DNA of 13,121 nt. It comes from Anaerolineales bacterium UBA2317 (GTDB taxonomy: Bacteria > Chloroflexota > Anaerolineae > Anaerolineales > Villigracilaceae). Shown here piece after piece: positions 1-7,164 of this stretch. The translations under genes and the position numbers were made by a program. The number at the start of each line of letters is the position of its first letter. Position 1 is the first letter of the stretch. The stretch lies in contig DDVH01000045.1 in assembly GCA_002345215.1 (NCBI GenBank), positions 1 to 13,121 on the forward strand, given 5' to 3'. Under the pieces are notes generated by a model. The model saw only the letters and a program-made list of their open reading frames with translations. It searched no databases and was not told the origin of the DNA.

Positions 1-1
1 G

Positions 2-994
2 AATCATCGCAATGTCGGTTTGGTGATTGAAACTCGACCTGATGAAATTAATCCTGATGAAATTAAATGGCTTCGTCATTTGGGCGTTACCAAAGTTCAA
101 CTCGGTGCTCAAAGTTTTGATGACCATATTTTAGATATCAACAAACGTGGGCATGATGTTGAGTCTACGAGGCAAGCAGTTGCTTTGCTGCGTGCGGCTA
201 GTTTCAAAATAGTTTTGCATTGGATGCCGAATCTTTTAGGAGCCACGCCTCAATCGGACATTGAAGACTTTGCTAAACTTTGGCATGATTTCTGCCCTGA
301 TGAAATTAAGATTTACCCAAATCAATTACTTGCAAATGCAGAGTTATATGAATATTGGCAACGCGGTGAATTTCATCCATATACAACCGAAGACTTAGTT
401 GAATTACTGGTAAATATCAAACCTACTATTCCTCGTTATTGCCGAGTCAATCGCGTTATTCGTGATATTCCCGGAAACAATGTTGTTGAAGGAAATACAC
501 GCACGAGTTTACGCCAAGATGTGCAAGCAGAAATGAAAAAGCGTGGGACGAAATGTCAATGCATTCGTTGCCGTGAAGTAAAAGGCAAAACTGTTGAATT
601 ATCTTCTTTGACTTTACACGACCAAGTTTATTCAGCAGGACAAGCCGAAGAACATTTTATTTCTTTCGATACAAAAGAAGATGGGCTCGCAGGTTTTATT
701 CGTTTGTCATTGCCAAGCAAAGAATCACCTGAAACTGGTTTAGCAGATTTACAAGGCGCGGCATTGATTCGTGAAGTGCATGTGTATGGTCAATCACTAG
801 CAGTGGGTGCAGAAAAAAGTGGCGCGGCGCAACATGTTGGTTTGGGAACACGTTTATTGGAAGAAGCAGAAAAAATTGCCAAACAAAATGGATTTGAAAA
901 GATGGCGGTCATTTCCGCTGTTGGCACACGTGGATATTATATAGATAGAGGCTTTGAACGCGGGGAATATTATTTAGTAAAGAATATTTCTTAA
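2..994 (+). CDS. elp3: Elp3 family tRNA uridine-34 acetyltransferase (radical SAM + GNAT), 5'-truncated by window edge
   Basis: The reading frame is open from base 2, so the gene begins outside the window. The TTG at 20 is internal, because the residues before it (NHRNVGL) continue the family motif into VIETRPDE. About 330 C-terminal residues are visible. Known role: Elp3 uses a radical-SAM domain and a GNAT domain with acetyl-CoA to make the carboxymethyl group on wobble uridine 34 of tRNA, in the cytoplasm. Seen: the end of the radical-SAM barrel (ETRPDE, LGAQSFDD, NKRGH), the linker with ELYEYWQRGEFHPY and RVIRDIPG, a cysteine cluster CQCIRCRE that may help bind metal, and the GNAT signature REVHVYGQ, QHVGLGTRLLEEAE, ISAVGTRGYY. 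The N-terminal iron-sulfur cysteine motif lies upstream of the window. The aldo/keto reductase gene follows after 23 bp and may be cotranscribed. Bacterial Elp3 is patchy; it is well known from Dehalococcoides. Identity is secure. Confidence 0.95.
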   Translation, partial: NHRNVGLVIETRPDEINPDEIKWLRHLGVTKVQLGAQSFDDHILDINKRGHDVESTRQAVALLRAASFKIVLHWMPNLLGATPQSDIEDFAKLWHDFCPDEIKIYPNQLLANAELYEYWQRGEFHPYTTEDLVELLVNIKPTIPRYCRVNRVIRDIPGNNVVEGNTRTSLRQDVQAEMKKRGTKCQCIRCREVKGKTVELSSLTLHDQVYSAGQAEEHFISFDTKEDGLAGFIRLSLPSKESPETGLADLQGAALIREVHVYGQSLAVGAEKSGAAQHVGLGTRLLEEAEKIAKQNGFEKMAVISAVGTRGYYIDRGFERGEYYLVKNIS

Positions 995-1017
995 ATTGTT
1001 CAAGGTAGGAGAAAACA

Positions 1018-2001
1018 ATGGAATACACCCGTTTAGGTTCAACAGGCATGAAAGTTTCTCGTATCTGTCTTGGTTGTATGGGATTCGGCGACGCGACTCG
1101 CTGGACTCACAAATGGGTATTGAATGAAGAAGACAGTCGCCCTGTTATTAAGAAAGCTCTTGAGTTAGGAATCAATTTTTTTGACACAGCCAATGTCTAT
1201 TCTATTGGAGTCAGTGAAGAAATTTTAGGACGGGCATTAAAAGATTTTGCTAAACGCGATGAAGTTGTCATCGCTACAAAAGTATATGGCAAAATGTCTG
1301 ACGCGCCCAATGGCTCAGGTTTATCACGCAAAGCAATTATGAATGAGATTGATAACAGCCTAAAAAGACTTGAAACCGATTATGTAGACTTATATCAAAT
1401 CCATCGTTGGGATTATGAAACTCCGATTGAAGAAACAATGGAAACCTTGAACGATATAGTTCGTGCGGGCAAAGTTCGTTATATTGGTGCTTCTGCTATG
1501 TGGGCATGGCAATTTCAAAAAGCATTACATGTTGCTGAAAAACATAACTGGACTCGTTTCGTCTCCATGCAAAATCATTTGAATTTGATTTATCGAGAAG
1601 AAGAACGAGAAATGTTGCCACTTTGCCGCGACCAAAAAATTGGATTGATTCCATATAGCCCGCTTGCGTCTGGTAGATTAACACGTGACTGGTCTTCTGA
1701 AACTACGCTTCGTTCTGAAACTGACCAAATTCAAAAAAGCAAATATGATGCATCTGCTGACATGGATAAACAAGTTGTTGAAAGAGTTGCAGAACTTGCG
1801 AAAAAACATAAAGCCTCACGTACACATATCGCCCTTGCTTGGTTGTTACAAAAAGAACCAGTCACTGCTCCCATCGTTGGGGCAACAAAAATTTCACATT
1901 TAGAAGAAGCGATTGGTGCTTTATCCATTAAGTTAACGCAAGAAGAAGTTACATATTTAGAAGAGCCGTATGTGCCACATCGCACCGTTGGGCATCAATA
2001 A
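1018..2001 (+). CDS. Aldo/keto reductase, YajO-like
   Basis: A 327-residue cytoplasmic NADPH-dependent oxidoreductase of the aldo/keto reductase (TIM-barrel) superfamily. The ATG is preceded by AGGAG at 1007-1011, a good ribosome binding site. The catalytic tetrad is visible: Asp56 and Tyr61 in FFDTANVY, Lys88 in VIATKVYG, and His129 in LYQIHRWD. The cofactor end shows IPYSPLASGRLT near residue 215 and PIVGATKISHLEEAIGAL near residue 290. The whole chain, including QIHRWDYETPIEET and NLIYREEEREMLPLC, closely recalls E. coli YajO from memory. YajO has been linked to 1-deoxyxylulose-5-phosphate or thiamine-precursor chemistry, but the substrate cannot be told from sequence. The gene sits 23 bp after elp3, probably in one transcript, and converges on the TPR gene with only 4 bp between stop codons. 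Nothing is damaged or unusual. Confidence 0.93.
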   Translation: MEYTRLGSTGMKVSRICLGCMGFGDATRWTHKWVLNEEDSRPVIKKALELGINFFDTANVYSIGVSEEILGRALKDFAKRDEVVIATKVYGKMSDAPNGSGLSRKAIMNEIDNSLKRLETDYVDLYQIHRWDYETPIEETMETLNDIVRAGKVRYIGASAMWAWQFQKALHVAEKHNWTRFVSMQNHLNLIYREEEREMLPLCRDQKIGLIPYSPLASGRLTRDWSSETTLRSETDQIQKSKYDASADMDKQVVERVAELAKKHKASRTHIALAWLLQKEPVTAPIVGATKISHLEEAIGALSIKLTQEEVTYLEEPYVPHRTVGHQ

Positions 2002-2005
2002 ATAT

Positions 2006-2893
2006 TTAATTCCCAAGTTCTTTCAAGCGTTTCAATCGTTCAGGTTCGTTATCCACTAAAAATCCATCTTTAGATAATTCTGCATACGCCTTTGCAAAAT
2101 AAGGTTTCGCCTCTTCGTTTCGATTTAGCAAAAGCAAACACTCGCCAATTTCTTCAAACACATAGCCATCGGTCTCACCAACAGATTCAAATTCTTTCAA
2201 CAACTGCATTTGTTTTGATAATGCTTCATCAACTCGATTTAATGAACGTAGACATCGTGCCACAGTCCAAATGGCGATCCGCAATCTACTCGCATCATTC
2301 TTTGACACTTCGACACGGCTCAGTGCAAGCCTGCGAAATGCTTCTGCTTTTTCAAATATTTTCAACGCTGATTCATAATCGCCTGTATCGTGATATGACC
2401 AACCTGTATTGTTGTATAAAGAACCAAGCCAGTCGCGGGCTTTTTCATCAGGTGATGATTCGGCATAAGCAATGGCTTGTAGATTTAAGTTAAGAGAATC
2501 AGCAGGGTCAGATACGATGGCAAGCATGTGAATTGCATCCACTGCATAATTATCTTCTTTTAATTTTTTCGCCAATTCAAAGGCTTGTTCAAATAACGGT
2601 TTGGCTTTATCAGGATGTTTTGATGAATTAAATACACGTCCACGTTCTAGCAGGTAACGAACTTTAACTTTAGATTCTTCTTTTAATCTTTTTTCTACTT
2701 CATCTAAAGTTTGATGCGCTTCATCAAATTTTCTTTGCAAGCCTTGTGTACGTGCAATTTGAGTCAGCAATTCTAAATGGGCAGATTCGGTTTCAGGAAT
2801 CTGCTTTAGAACTTCTCGAAATTTAATTTCGGTTTCTTGTGGATTTGAATAATCCCACAATGAGTCAAAATCAAGAGGGTTGGACTGCGACAT
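2006..2893 (-). CDS. TPR-repeat protein (hypothetical)
   Basis: A protein of about 295 residues made of tetratricopeptide-like helical pairs, for example LLERGRVFNSSKHPDKAKPL, YNNTGWSYHDTGDYESALKI, and EIGECLLLLNRNEEAKPYFA. No signal peptide or membrane segment is seen, so it is probably a cytoplasmic scaffold or regulator; the partner is unknown. I place the start at the ATG complementary to 2891-2893 (protein MSQSNPLDFDSLW), with a purine-rich stretch AGAAGAAAG just upstream. An in-frame TTG at 2923 would add ten lysine-rich residues and looks less likely. The first 23 bp overlap the 3' end of the exporter gene upstream, so translation is probably coupled. A stretch near 2306-2334 encoding LALSRVEV matches a dispersed repeat and appears to lengthen a loop between TPR helices. 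The same protein family recurs next to transporters in related genomes, but I cannot name it more precisely. Confidence 0.8.
   Translation of the reverse strand: MSQSNPLDFDSLWDYSNPQETEIKFREVLKQIPETESAHLELLTQIARTQGLQRKFDEAHQTLDEVEKRLKEESKVKVRYLLERGRVFNSSKHPDKAKPLFEQAFELAKKLKEDNYAVDAIHMLAIVSDPADSLNLNLQAIAYAESSPDEKARDWLGSLYNNTGWSYHDTGDYESALKIFEKAEAFRRLALSRVEVSKNDASRLRIAIWTVARCLRSLNRVDEALSKQMQLLKEFESVGETDGYVFEEIGECLLLLNRNEEAKPYFAKAYAELSKDGFLVDNEPERLKRLKELGN
2306..2334. repeat. Dispersed repeat copy inside the TPR coding sequence
   Basis: This 29-bp stretch differs from the intergenic copy at 8240-8267 by one indel and a few substitutions. In the TPR frame it is read as part of FRRLALSRVEVSKN without breaking the frame. 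Confidence 0.55.
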
Positions 2894-4127
2894 TATCACT
2901 TTCTTCTTTTGCTCTATTTTCAATATTCATCACATCGGGAATAAAAAATCCAAGAATGCCCATAGCAATACATGAAAGACCAGCGATGATGAACCACGGT
3001 TGAATTCCGAAACTATCTGCAAACGGACCAGCCACAATTAACGCAATCGGTGAAACTAACATAGCAGCACTCATAATAAATGCAAAGACACGTCCTTGCA
3101 TTTCAGGTTTAATCACGGCCTGTAACGTTGCTCCATATGAACCGTTGATGATAGGAAGTAAAAGCCCCATGCTTGTATTTGCAATGAGAGCAATGATAAA
3201 CATATCAGGTTTAACCAAACCGACAATAACTGTTGTGAGACCCATCAATGCCAAACCTGTTTGAGCTGTGACCACTTTTTTCTTGAATCCGCCCCACACA
3301 CCGAGGATGACTCCGCCAAGAATATTGCCGAGGGCAAACAGAGCAAGCCACAATCCAAGTTGTGAAGCGTCCCCGTCAAAATGATTCTTTATCAGTAAAG
3401 GAGTCAAAGGTTCGGTGGCAGTATAAAAAAAGTTAATCACCATCACTAAACCTAATAACATCACAAGCCCGCGCCAAGCCATGATGTAACGAAAACCTGC
3501 AGCGAAATCTTGCCAAAATGTTGAAGGCTCGTTTGAACTTTTTTCAGGTTGTGGGATTTGAAAAAATAATAAAATCACGATGGCAAGAATCGCAGTGGAA
3601 ACATCAACGTAAAGAATGCCTTGCATGGATAACACTTCAAGCAAATAGGCGCCCAATGGAGCGGAGATAATATTCAAACCGCCATGTAAGGCTTGATTGA
3701 ATCCTTGCACGCGCGCGAGTTGGTCTTTTGGAACAAGCAGAACAACCGATGCTCCAAATGCAGATTGATGAAAGCCACCTGCGACTGCACGAATAAACAA
3801 AGCGGCATAAATATGCCAAACTTGAATCAAGTCAGAAACAAAAAGAATGGCGAGGATAAACGTAGCAATTGCAACGGTCGCATCTGCGGCGATGAGAAGT
3901 AATCTACGATTGCCTCTATCTACCCATGTTCCAATGAAAGGTGAAAGTAGAACCGTTGGTAATAGACCCATCATAGAAGCGATTGCTAATGTGGTGGCTG
4001 AGTTTGTTTCTTGTGTGAGGTACCAAATAATAGCAAACTGCACCAATTGACTGCCGAGCAATGAAAGTGCTTGACCCGTCCATAATGTATAAAAACGCCT
4101 TGCCCAATTTTGATTTGTGTTTTCCAT
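2871..4127 (-). CDS. MFS transporter, MFS_3/DHA3-type (macrolide-efflux-like)
   Basis: A 418-residue inner-membrane protein with roughly twelve hydrophobic segments, the usual length for the major facilitator superfamily. The N-terminus FYTLWTGQALSLLGSQLVQF, followed by IIWYLTQETNSAT, is typical of the MFS_3/DHA3 drug-efflux group (MefA-like). The loop between segments 2 and 3 carries the motif-A-like GTWVDRGNRRLLL at about residues 67-79. The middle cytoplasmic loop (QPEKSSNEPSTFWQDFAAGFRYI) separates the two six-helix halves, and the tail is polar (NIENRAKEESDN). Likely a proton-driven exporter of small hydrophobic compounds; substrate unknown. The ATG is preceded by AGGTGA (complement of 4131-4136), a clear ribosome binding site. 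Its 3' end overlaps the TPR gene, with which it forms an operon. A putative promoter with an overlapping palindrome lies just upstream. No adjacent regulator gene is present. Confidence 0.9.
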   Translation of the reverse strand: MENTNQNWARRFYTLWTGQALSLLGSQLVQFAIIWYLTQETNSATTLAIASMMGLLPTVLLSPFIGTWVDRGNRRLLLIAADATVAIATFILAILFVSDLIQVWHIYAALFIRAVAGGFHQSAFGASVVLLVPKDQLARVQGFNQALHGGLNIISAPLGAYLLEVLSMQGILYVDVSTAILAIVILLFFQIPQPEKSSNEPSTFWQDFAAGFRYIMAWRGLVMLLGLVMVINFFYTATEPLTPLLIKNHFDGDASQLGLWLALFALGNILGGVILGVWGGFKKKVVTAQTGLALMGLTTVIVGLVKPDMFIIALIANTSMGLLLPIINGSYGATLQAVIKPEMQGRVFAFIMSAAMLVSPIALIVAGPFADSFGIQPWFIIAGLSCIAMGILGFFIPDVMNIENRAKEESDNVAVQPS

Positions 4128-4154
4128 GCGTCACCTGTGATTAAGATTTTTTCG

Positions 4155-4183
4155 ATGTTAATCGGTATTTTGTGAAATCACAA
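4155..4183 (-). promoter_or_regulatory. Putative promoter and operator-like palindrome for the MFS/TPR operon
   Basis: On the minus strand TTGTGA (complement of 4178-4183) and TAACAT (complement of 4155-4160) are 17 bp apart, each matching four of six sigma70 consensus bases. The -35 box lies inside a perfect dyad, TTGTGA-AA-TCACAA (4170-4183). A second small dyad, CGAT-GTTA-ATCG (4153-4164), overlaps the -10 box. This would put the start site about 20 bases before the ATG. The arrangement would suit repression, but no regulator is encoded nearby. Confidence 0.35.
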
Positions 4184-4339
4184 CCTACTTGAGGGTGGGT
4201 ATAAAAAATACTAGATTACATATCTAAATAGCGGAGTGAGTGTTATACTGGCGTAAATAGAACATTTTTTCTTATATAAAACAGCAAGAATCGGGTCGTG
4301 AAAATATATTCGCAAACATATAATCACTAAAAATTATAA
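4184..4339. other. Divergent intergenic region between MFS and EamA genes
   Basis: This A/T-rich stretch holds no convincing reading frame. TATACT at 4244-4249 is a candidate -10 box for the plus-strand transporter operon, but I see no good -35 partner at the usual distance. If it is used, the leader would be about 160 bases long and would include the repeat at 4340-4399. Confidence 0.3.
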
Positions 4340-4399
4340 GATTGCTTCGCCTGTGGTCTCGATATGCTTTGCTACTCGACCAACGGCTCGCAATGACAT
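4340..4399. repeat. Dispersed palindromic repeat element
   Basis: A 60-bp unit starts GATTGCTTCG and ends GGCTCGCAATGACAT. Inside it TGGTCTCGATA (4354-4364) and TACTCGACCA (4373-4382) form an imperfect hairpin around TGCTTTGC. On the opposite strand it reads from GTCATTGCGAGCC to GCGAAGCAATC, which I recognise as a common class of intergenic repeat in Chloroflexota and some other genomes (recollection, not a search). Its right end AATGACAT is shared with the element at 8062-8167. It ends 7 bp before the ribosome binding site of the first EamA gene. Confidence 0.6.
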
Positions 4400-4417
4400 A
4401 ACTAATAAGGAGCAAAA

Positions 4418-5317
4418 TTGAAAACTAAACATTGGATTGTCTTTCTTACACTCGGCTTAATTTGGAGTTCATCCTTCATGTGGGTCGAAATTGTGATTCG
4501 TGAATTAAACCCCATCACACTGGTTGCCTTTCGCGTATTATTTGGATTATTATTTGTAGGTGCCGTTGTTATTATTCAAAAAGTACAACTACCACGCACT
4601 TTCAAAGAATGGTTGCCCTTATTTGTTTTGGGATTAACCAATATCGCGATACCATTTTTCTTGATTTCTTGGGGACAGATTTATATTGAATCAGGCGTCG
4701 CTTCAATTCTGGATGCAACTGTGCCTCTGTTCACCATCCTTGCATCTCACTTTCTGCTAGATGATGACAAAATCACCACACCGAAAGTTTTAGGTTTGCT
4801 AGTTGGTTTCATTGGTGTTGTCGTTTTGATGTTAAAAGATATTGGTGCAGGCACAAATACATTACTTGGTCAATTGGCTGTGATTTTAGCGTGTGTATTT
4901 TATGCGGCAAGTTCAATCATTGCTCGCAAAACCACAGAAGATACGCCTGCTCTCTTAAGAAGTGTTGGTTCACTCGTCTCTGCTACAGTGGTGATGTGGA
5001 TTGCCGCCTTTGTATTTGAAGGTCCAATCAAAATTCCTACACTTCCCATCACATGGATTGCTTTAGCATGGTTAGGGATTCTTGGTTCAGGTTTGGCATT
5101 TGTGATGTTGTTTTATCTCATTCACGAAATTGGACCGACCCGCACCACTATGGTCACATATTTATTTCCATTAGGTGGCGTAACGTTGGGAGTCATCTTC
5201 TTAAACGAACCACTGACGTGGCAGATCGTGACAGGTGCTGTGTTAATTATTTTGAGTCTGGTCATTGCCAATTGGCACCCAAAAGCTGTTGAGCAAAAAA
5301 GTTCGGTTACAAACTAG
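4418..5317 (+). CDS. EamA/DMT-family transporter, copy 1
   Basis: A 299-residue inner-membrane protein with about ten hydrophobic segments arranged as two EamA repeats (approximately residues 8-138 and 150-286), the standard architecture of the drug/metabolite transporter superfamily (RhaT/YdcZ/RarD relatives). Visible family features are GLIWSSSFMWVEI near the N-terminus, ASILDATVPLFT at the end of helix 3-4, and the second-repeat equivalents GILGSGLAFVMLFYLI and TYLFPLGGVTLGVIFLNEPLT. It likely moves small metabolites such as amino acids or their derivatives; direction and substrate are unknown. The start is a TTG at 4418, set by AAGGAG at 4407-4412 with 5 bases of spacing; the paralogue next door starts the same way. 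It leads an operon with the second EamA gene and era. A repeat element sits directly upstream. Confidence 0.92.
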   Translation: MKTKHWIVFLTLGLIWSSSFMWVEIVIRELNPITLVAFRVLFGLLFVGAVVIIQKVQLPRTFKEWLPLFVLGLTNIAIPFFLISWGQIYIESGVASILDATVPLFTILASHFLLDDDKITTPKVLGLLVGFIGVVVLMLKDIGAGTNTLLGQLAVILACVFYAASSIIARKTTEDTPALLRSVGSLVSATVVMWIAAFVFEGPIKIPTLPITWIALAWLGILGSGLAFVMLFYLIHEIGPTRTTMVTYLFPLGGVTLGVIFLNEPLTWQIVTGAVLIILSLVIANWHPKAVEQKSSVTN

Positions 5318-5325
5318 GAGAAAAA

Positions 5326-6204
5326 TTGAAAACAAAACATTGGGTTGTCTTTATTCTTTTAGGATTAATCTGGAGTTCATCGTTTCTCTGGATAAAAATT
5401 GGCGTGCAAGAAGTTGGACCGATGTCCTTAGTTGCATTTCGCATGTTATTCGGCGCATTAACTGCAGGGGCAATCGCTTACTTTCAAGGCATTCCATTTT
5501 CGCGTGATTGGAAAGATTGGGGTATCTTCGCGATTTTTGGACCATTAAGTTTAGCGATTCCTGTTTTCTTAATCTCATGGGGCGAGCAAACCATTGATTC
5601 AGCAGTTGCCTCTATTCTTAATGCAACGGTTCCACTATTTACACTCATCATTGCCCACTTTTGGATAAGTGACGACAAGATCACATTTCAAAAAACACTT
5701 GGCTTATTAATCGGCTTTGCAGGTGTGGTAATTTTGTTAAGCAAAGATTTAATCGCCAGTGAACATGCTTCTATTATTGGACAAGTTGCTGTGATTCTCG
5801 CATCTCTCTTTTATGGATTAAGTGCAGTCGGAATCAGAAAATATACAACCCATATCAACAACGTCATGCGCGGAGTTGGACTCTTAACGACTTCCGCAAT
5901 TTTGATGTGGCTAGTCGGTCCAATTTTTGAAAGACCATTTGAAATTCCACAATTACCCATCACATGGATTGCCGCATTATGGCTTGGTATTTTAGGTTCA
6001 GGCTTAGCCATGATTATGATGTACTATCTCATTCATGAAATTGGTCCAACACGCGCATCACTCGTCACGTACTTATTTCCAGTTGGCGGCGTATTGCTCG
6101 GCGTGATTTTTCTCGACGAACAACTCTCATGGCAATTAATTGCAGGTACAATACTCATCATCTTAAGTTTGGTCGTGGTCAACTATAAAAAGAAAACTAC
6201 ATGA
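5326..6204 (+). CDS. EamA/DMT-family transporter, copy 2 (tandem paralogue)
   Basis: A 292-residue ten-segment membrane protein, evidently a tandem duplicate of its left neighbour: both begin MKTKHW, then share GLIWSSSF, VAFR-LFG, FLISWG, VASIL-ATVPLFT, PITWIA, LGILGSGLA, YLIHEIGPTR and the final LIILSLV. By eye roughly half of the positions are identical, so the duplication is not recent, and the two may have different substrates. The start is again TTG (5326), fixed by TAGGAG at 5315-5320, which contains the TAG stop codon of the upstream gene, so the two are tightly coupled. The stop codon overlaps the era start (ATGA). The fold and the membrane location are secure; the transported compound is not known. 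Confidence 0.92.
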   Translation: MKTKHWVVFILLGLIWSSSFLWIKIGVQEVGPMSLVAFRMLFGALTAGAIAYFQGIPFSRDWKDWGIFAIFGPLSLAIPVFLISWGEQTIDSAVASILNATVPLFTLIIAHFWISDDKITFQKTLGLLIGFAGVVILLSKDLIASEHASIIGQVAVILASLFYGLSAVGIRKYTTHINNVMRGVGLLTTSAILMWLVGPIFERPFEIPQLPITWIAALWLGILGSGLAMIMMYYLIHEIGPTRASLVTYLFPVGGVLLGVIFLDEQLSWQLIAGTILIILSLVVVNYKKKTT

Positions 6205-7106
6205 GTGAACATAAATCAGGTTTTGTAACTGTTATCGGAAAACCCAATGTTGGTAAATCAACATTAATCAACGCATTGTTGGGTCAAAAAATTGCGGCTG
6301 TTTCGCCACGCCCGCAAACTACGAGAAAAAAACAATTGGGCATTCTCACACTTCCGAATGCTCAAATTGTTTTTGTAGATACGCCTGGCTTGCATAAATC
6401 AAAACATAAACTTGGTGAATTTTTAAATCAAGAAGCGCAAGAAGCCTTAGATGGTGTGGATTTGATTCTGTGGCTTGTGGATTCATCTACTTCACCAGCT
6501 GATGAAGATAGGTCTATTGCTGATTTATTAAACAAACTTTCGCGTCGGACTCAGGTTCTGCTTGTGTTGAACAAAGTCGACATACTCAAAGCTGATGAAG
6601 AGTCTGCGCGTGAAGATGAATATAAAAGCTTATTGAGCAAGGCTACTACTGTCTTGAAAGTCTCTGCATCAAAAAGGCTGGGGCTAGGAGAAATGATCGA
6701 GACGCTGATTCAACTTCTCCCGAAGCGTGAAGCGGAATATCCCGAAGATCAAATCACAGATTTGTATGAAAAAGAAATCGCCGCAGATTTAATCCGCGAG
6801 GCGTGTTTGTTAAAGTTGCGTGATGAAGTGCCACATAGTTTGGCAGTGCGCTTGGATGAATTCAAAGAACGTGAAAATGGCATGGCATACATTTCCGCGA
6901 CAATTTTGGTGGAACGTGAATCCCAAAAAGGAATCGTGATTGGCGAAGGCGGCAAGATGATGAAAGCCATTGGTTCTGCCGCGCGAAAAGAAATTGAAGA
7001 AATGGGCGGACGAAAAGTGTTTTTGGAATTGCGTGTGAAAGTTGAAAAAGATTGGCGTGATAATCCGCATGCACTACGTGTGTTGGGGTATCTTAAAAAG
7101 AAATAA
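6201..7106 (+). CDS. era: GTPase Era
   Basis: A 301-residue GTPase of the TrmE-Era family that binds the 3' end of 16S rRNA during 30S subunit maturation and is usually essential. The G domain is complete: G1 GKPNVGKS at residues 13-20, G2 around PQTTRKKQLG (39-47), G3 DTPG at 60-63, G4 NKVD at 124-127, and G5 near KVSASKR. The C-terminal KH domain is present with the loop VIGEGGKMMKAIG from residue 246, and the chain ends with the typical WRDNPHALRVLGY block. Length is normal for the family. The ATG overlaps the stop of the upstream EamA gene as ATGA and has no strong ribosome binding site of its own, so it probably depends on translational coupling. Being last in a transporter operon is an odd setting for era, which more often lies near rnc, ybeY or recO. 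Confidence 0.97.
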   Translation: MSEHKSGFVTVIGKPNVGKSTLINALLGQKIAAVSPRPQTTRKKQLGILTLPNAQIVFVDTPGLHKSKHKLGEFLNQEAQEALDGVDLILWLVDSSTSPADEDRSIADLLNKLSRRTQVLLVLNKVDILKADEESAREDEYKSLLSKATTVLKVSASKRLGLGEMIETLIQLLPKREAEYPEDQITDLYEKEIAADLIREACLLKLRDEVPHSLAVRLDEFKERENGMAYISATILVERESQKGIVIGEGGKMMKAIGSAARKEIEEMGGRKVFLELRVKVEKDWRDNPHALRVLGYLKKK

Positions 7107-7107
7107 T

Positions 7108-7154
7108 TTCTTTCCTCTTTCTTTCTTCTTTCATCACAAAGAAAGAGGAAAGAA
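7108..7154. terminator. Pyrimidine/purine hairpin between convergent genes, putative bidirectional terminator
   Basis: A perfect 17-bp inverted repeat pairs 7108-7124 with 7138-7154 around a 13-base loop. The left arm is all pyrimidine and the right arm all purine. It starts directly after the era stop and ends 10 bp before the YitT stop. It could end both transcripts, though it lacks a GC-rich stem and a clean U-tract on the plus strand. Confidence 0.5.
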
Positions 7155-7164
7155 GAAAGATTCG

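Noticed and set aside
20..22. TTG as the start of the Elp3 gene
   Set aside because: Upstream codons are in frame and match the conserved Elp3 motif, so the gene is simply cut by the window edge.
2092..2493. Open frame of 133 codons on the plus strand
   Set aside because: It runs antisense to the TPR gene, which has clear repeat motifs; no ribosome binding site or family resemblance.
2894..2923. Longer TPR protein starting at TTG 2923
   Set aside because: It would add a lysine-rich decapeptide deep in the exporter gene, while the ATG at 2893 has a purine-rich leader and gives a natural N-terminus.
4170..4183. CRP-type binding site
   Set aside because: The half-sites TGTGA and TCACA are separated by 2 bases, not the 6 expected for CRP/FNR-type sites.
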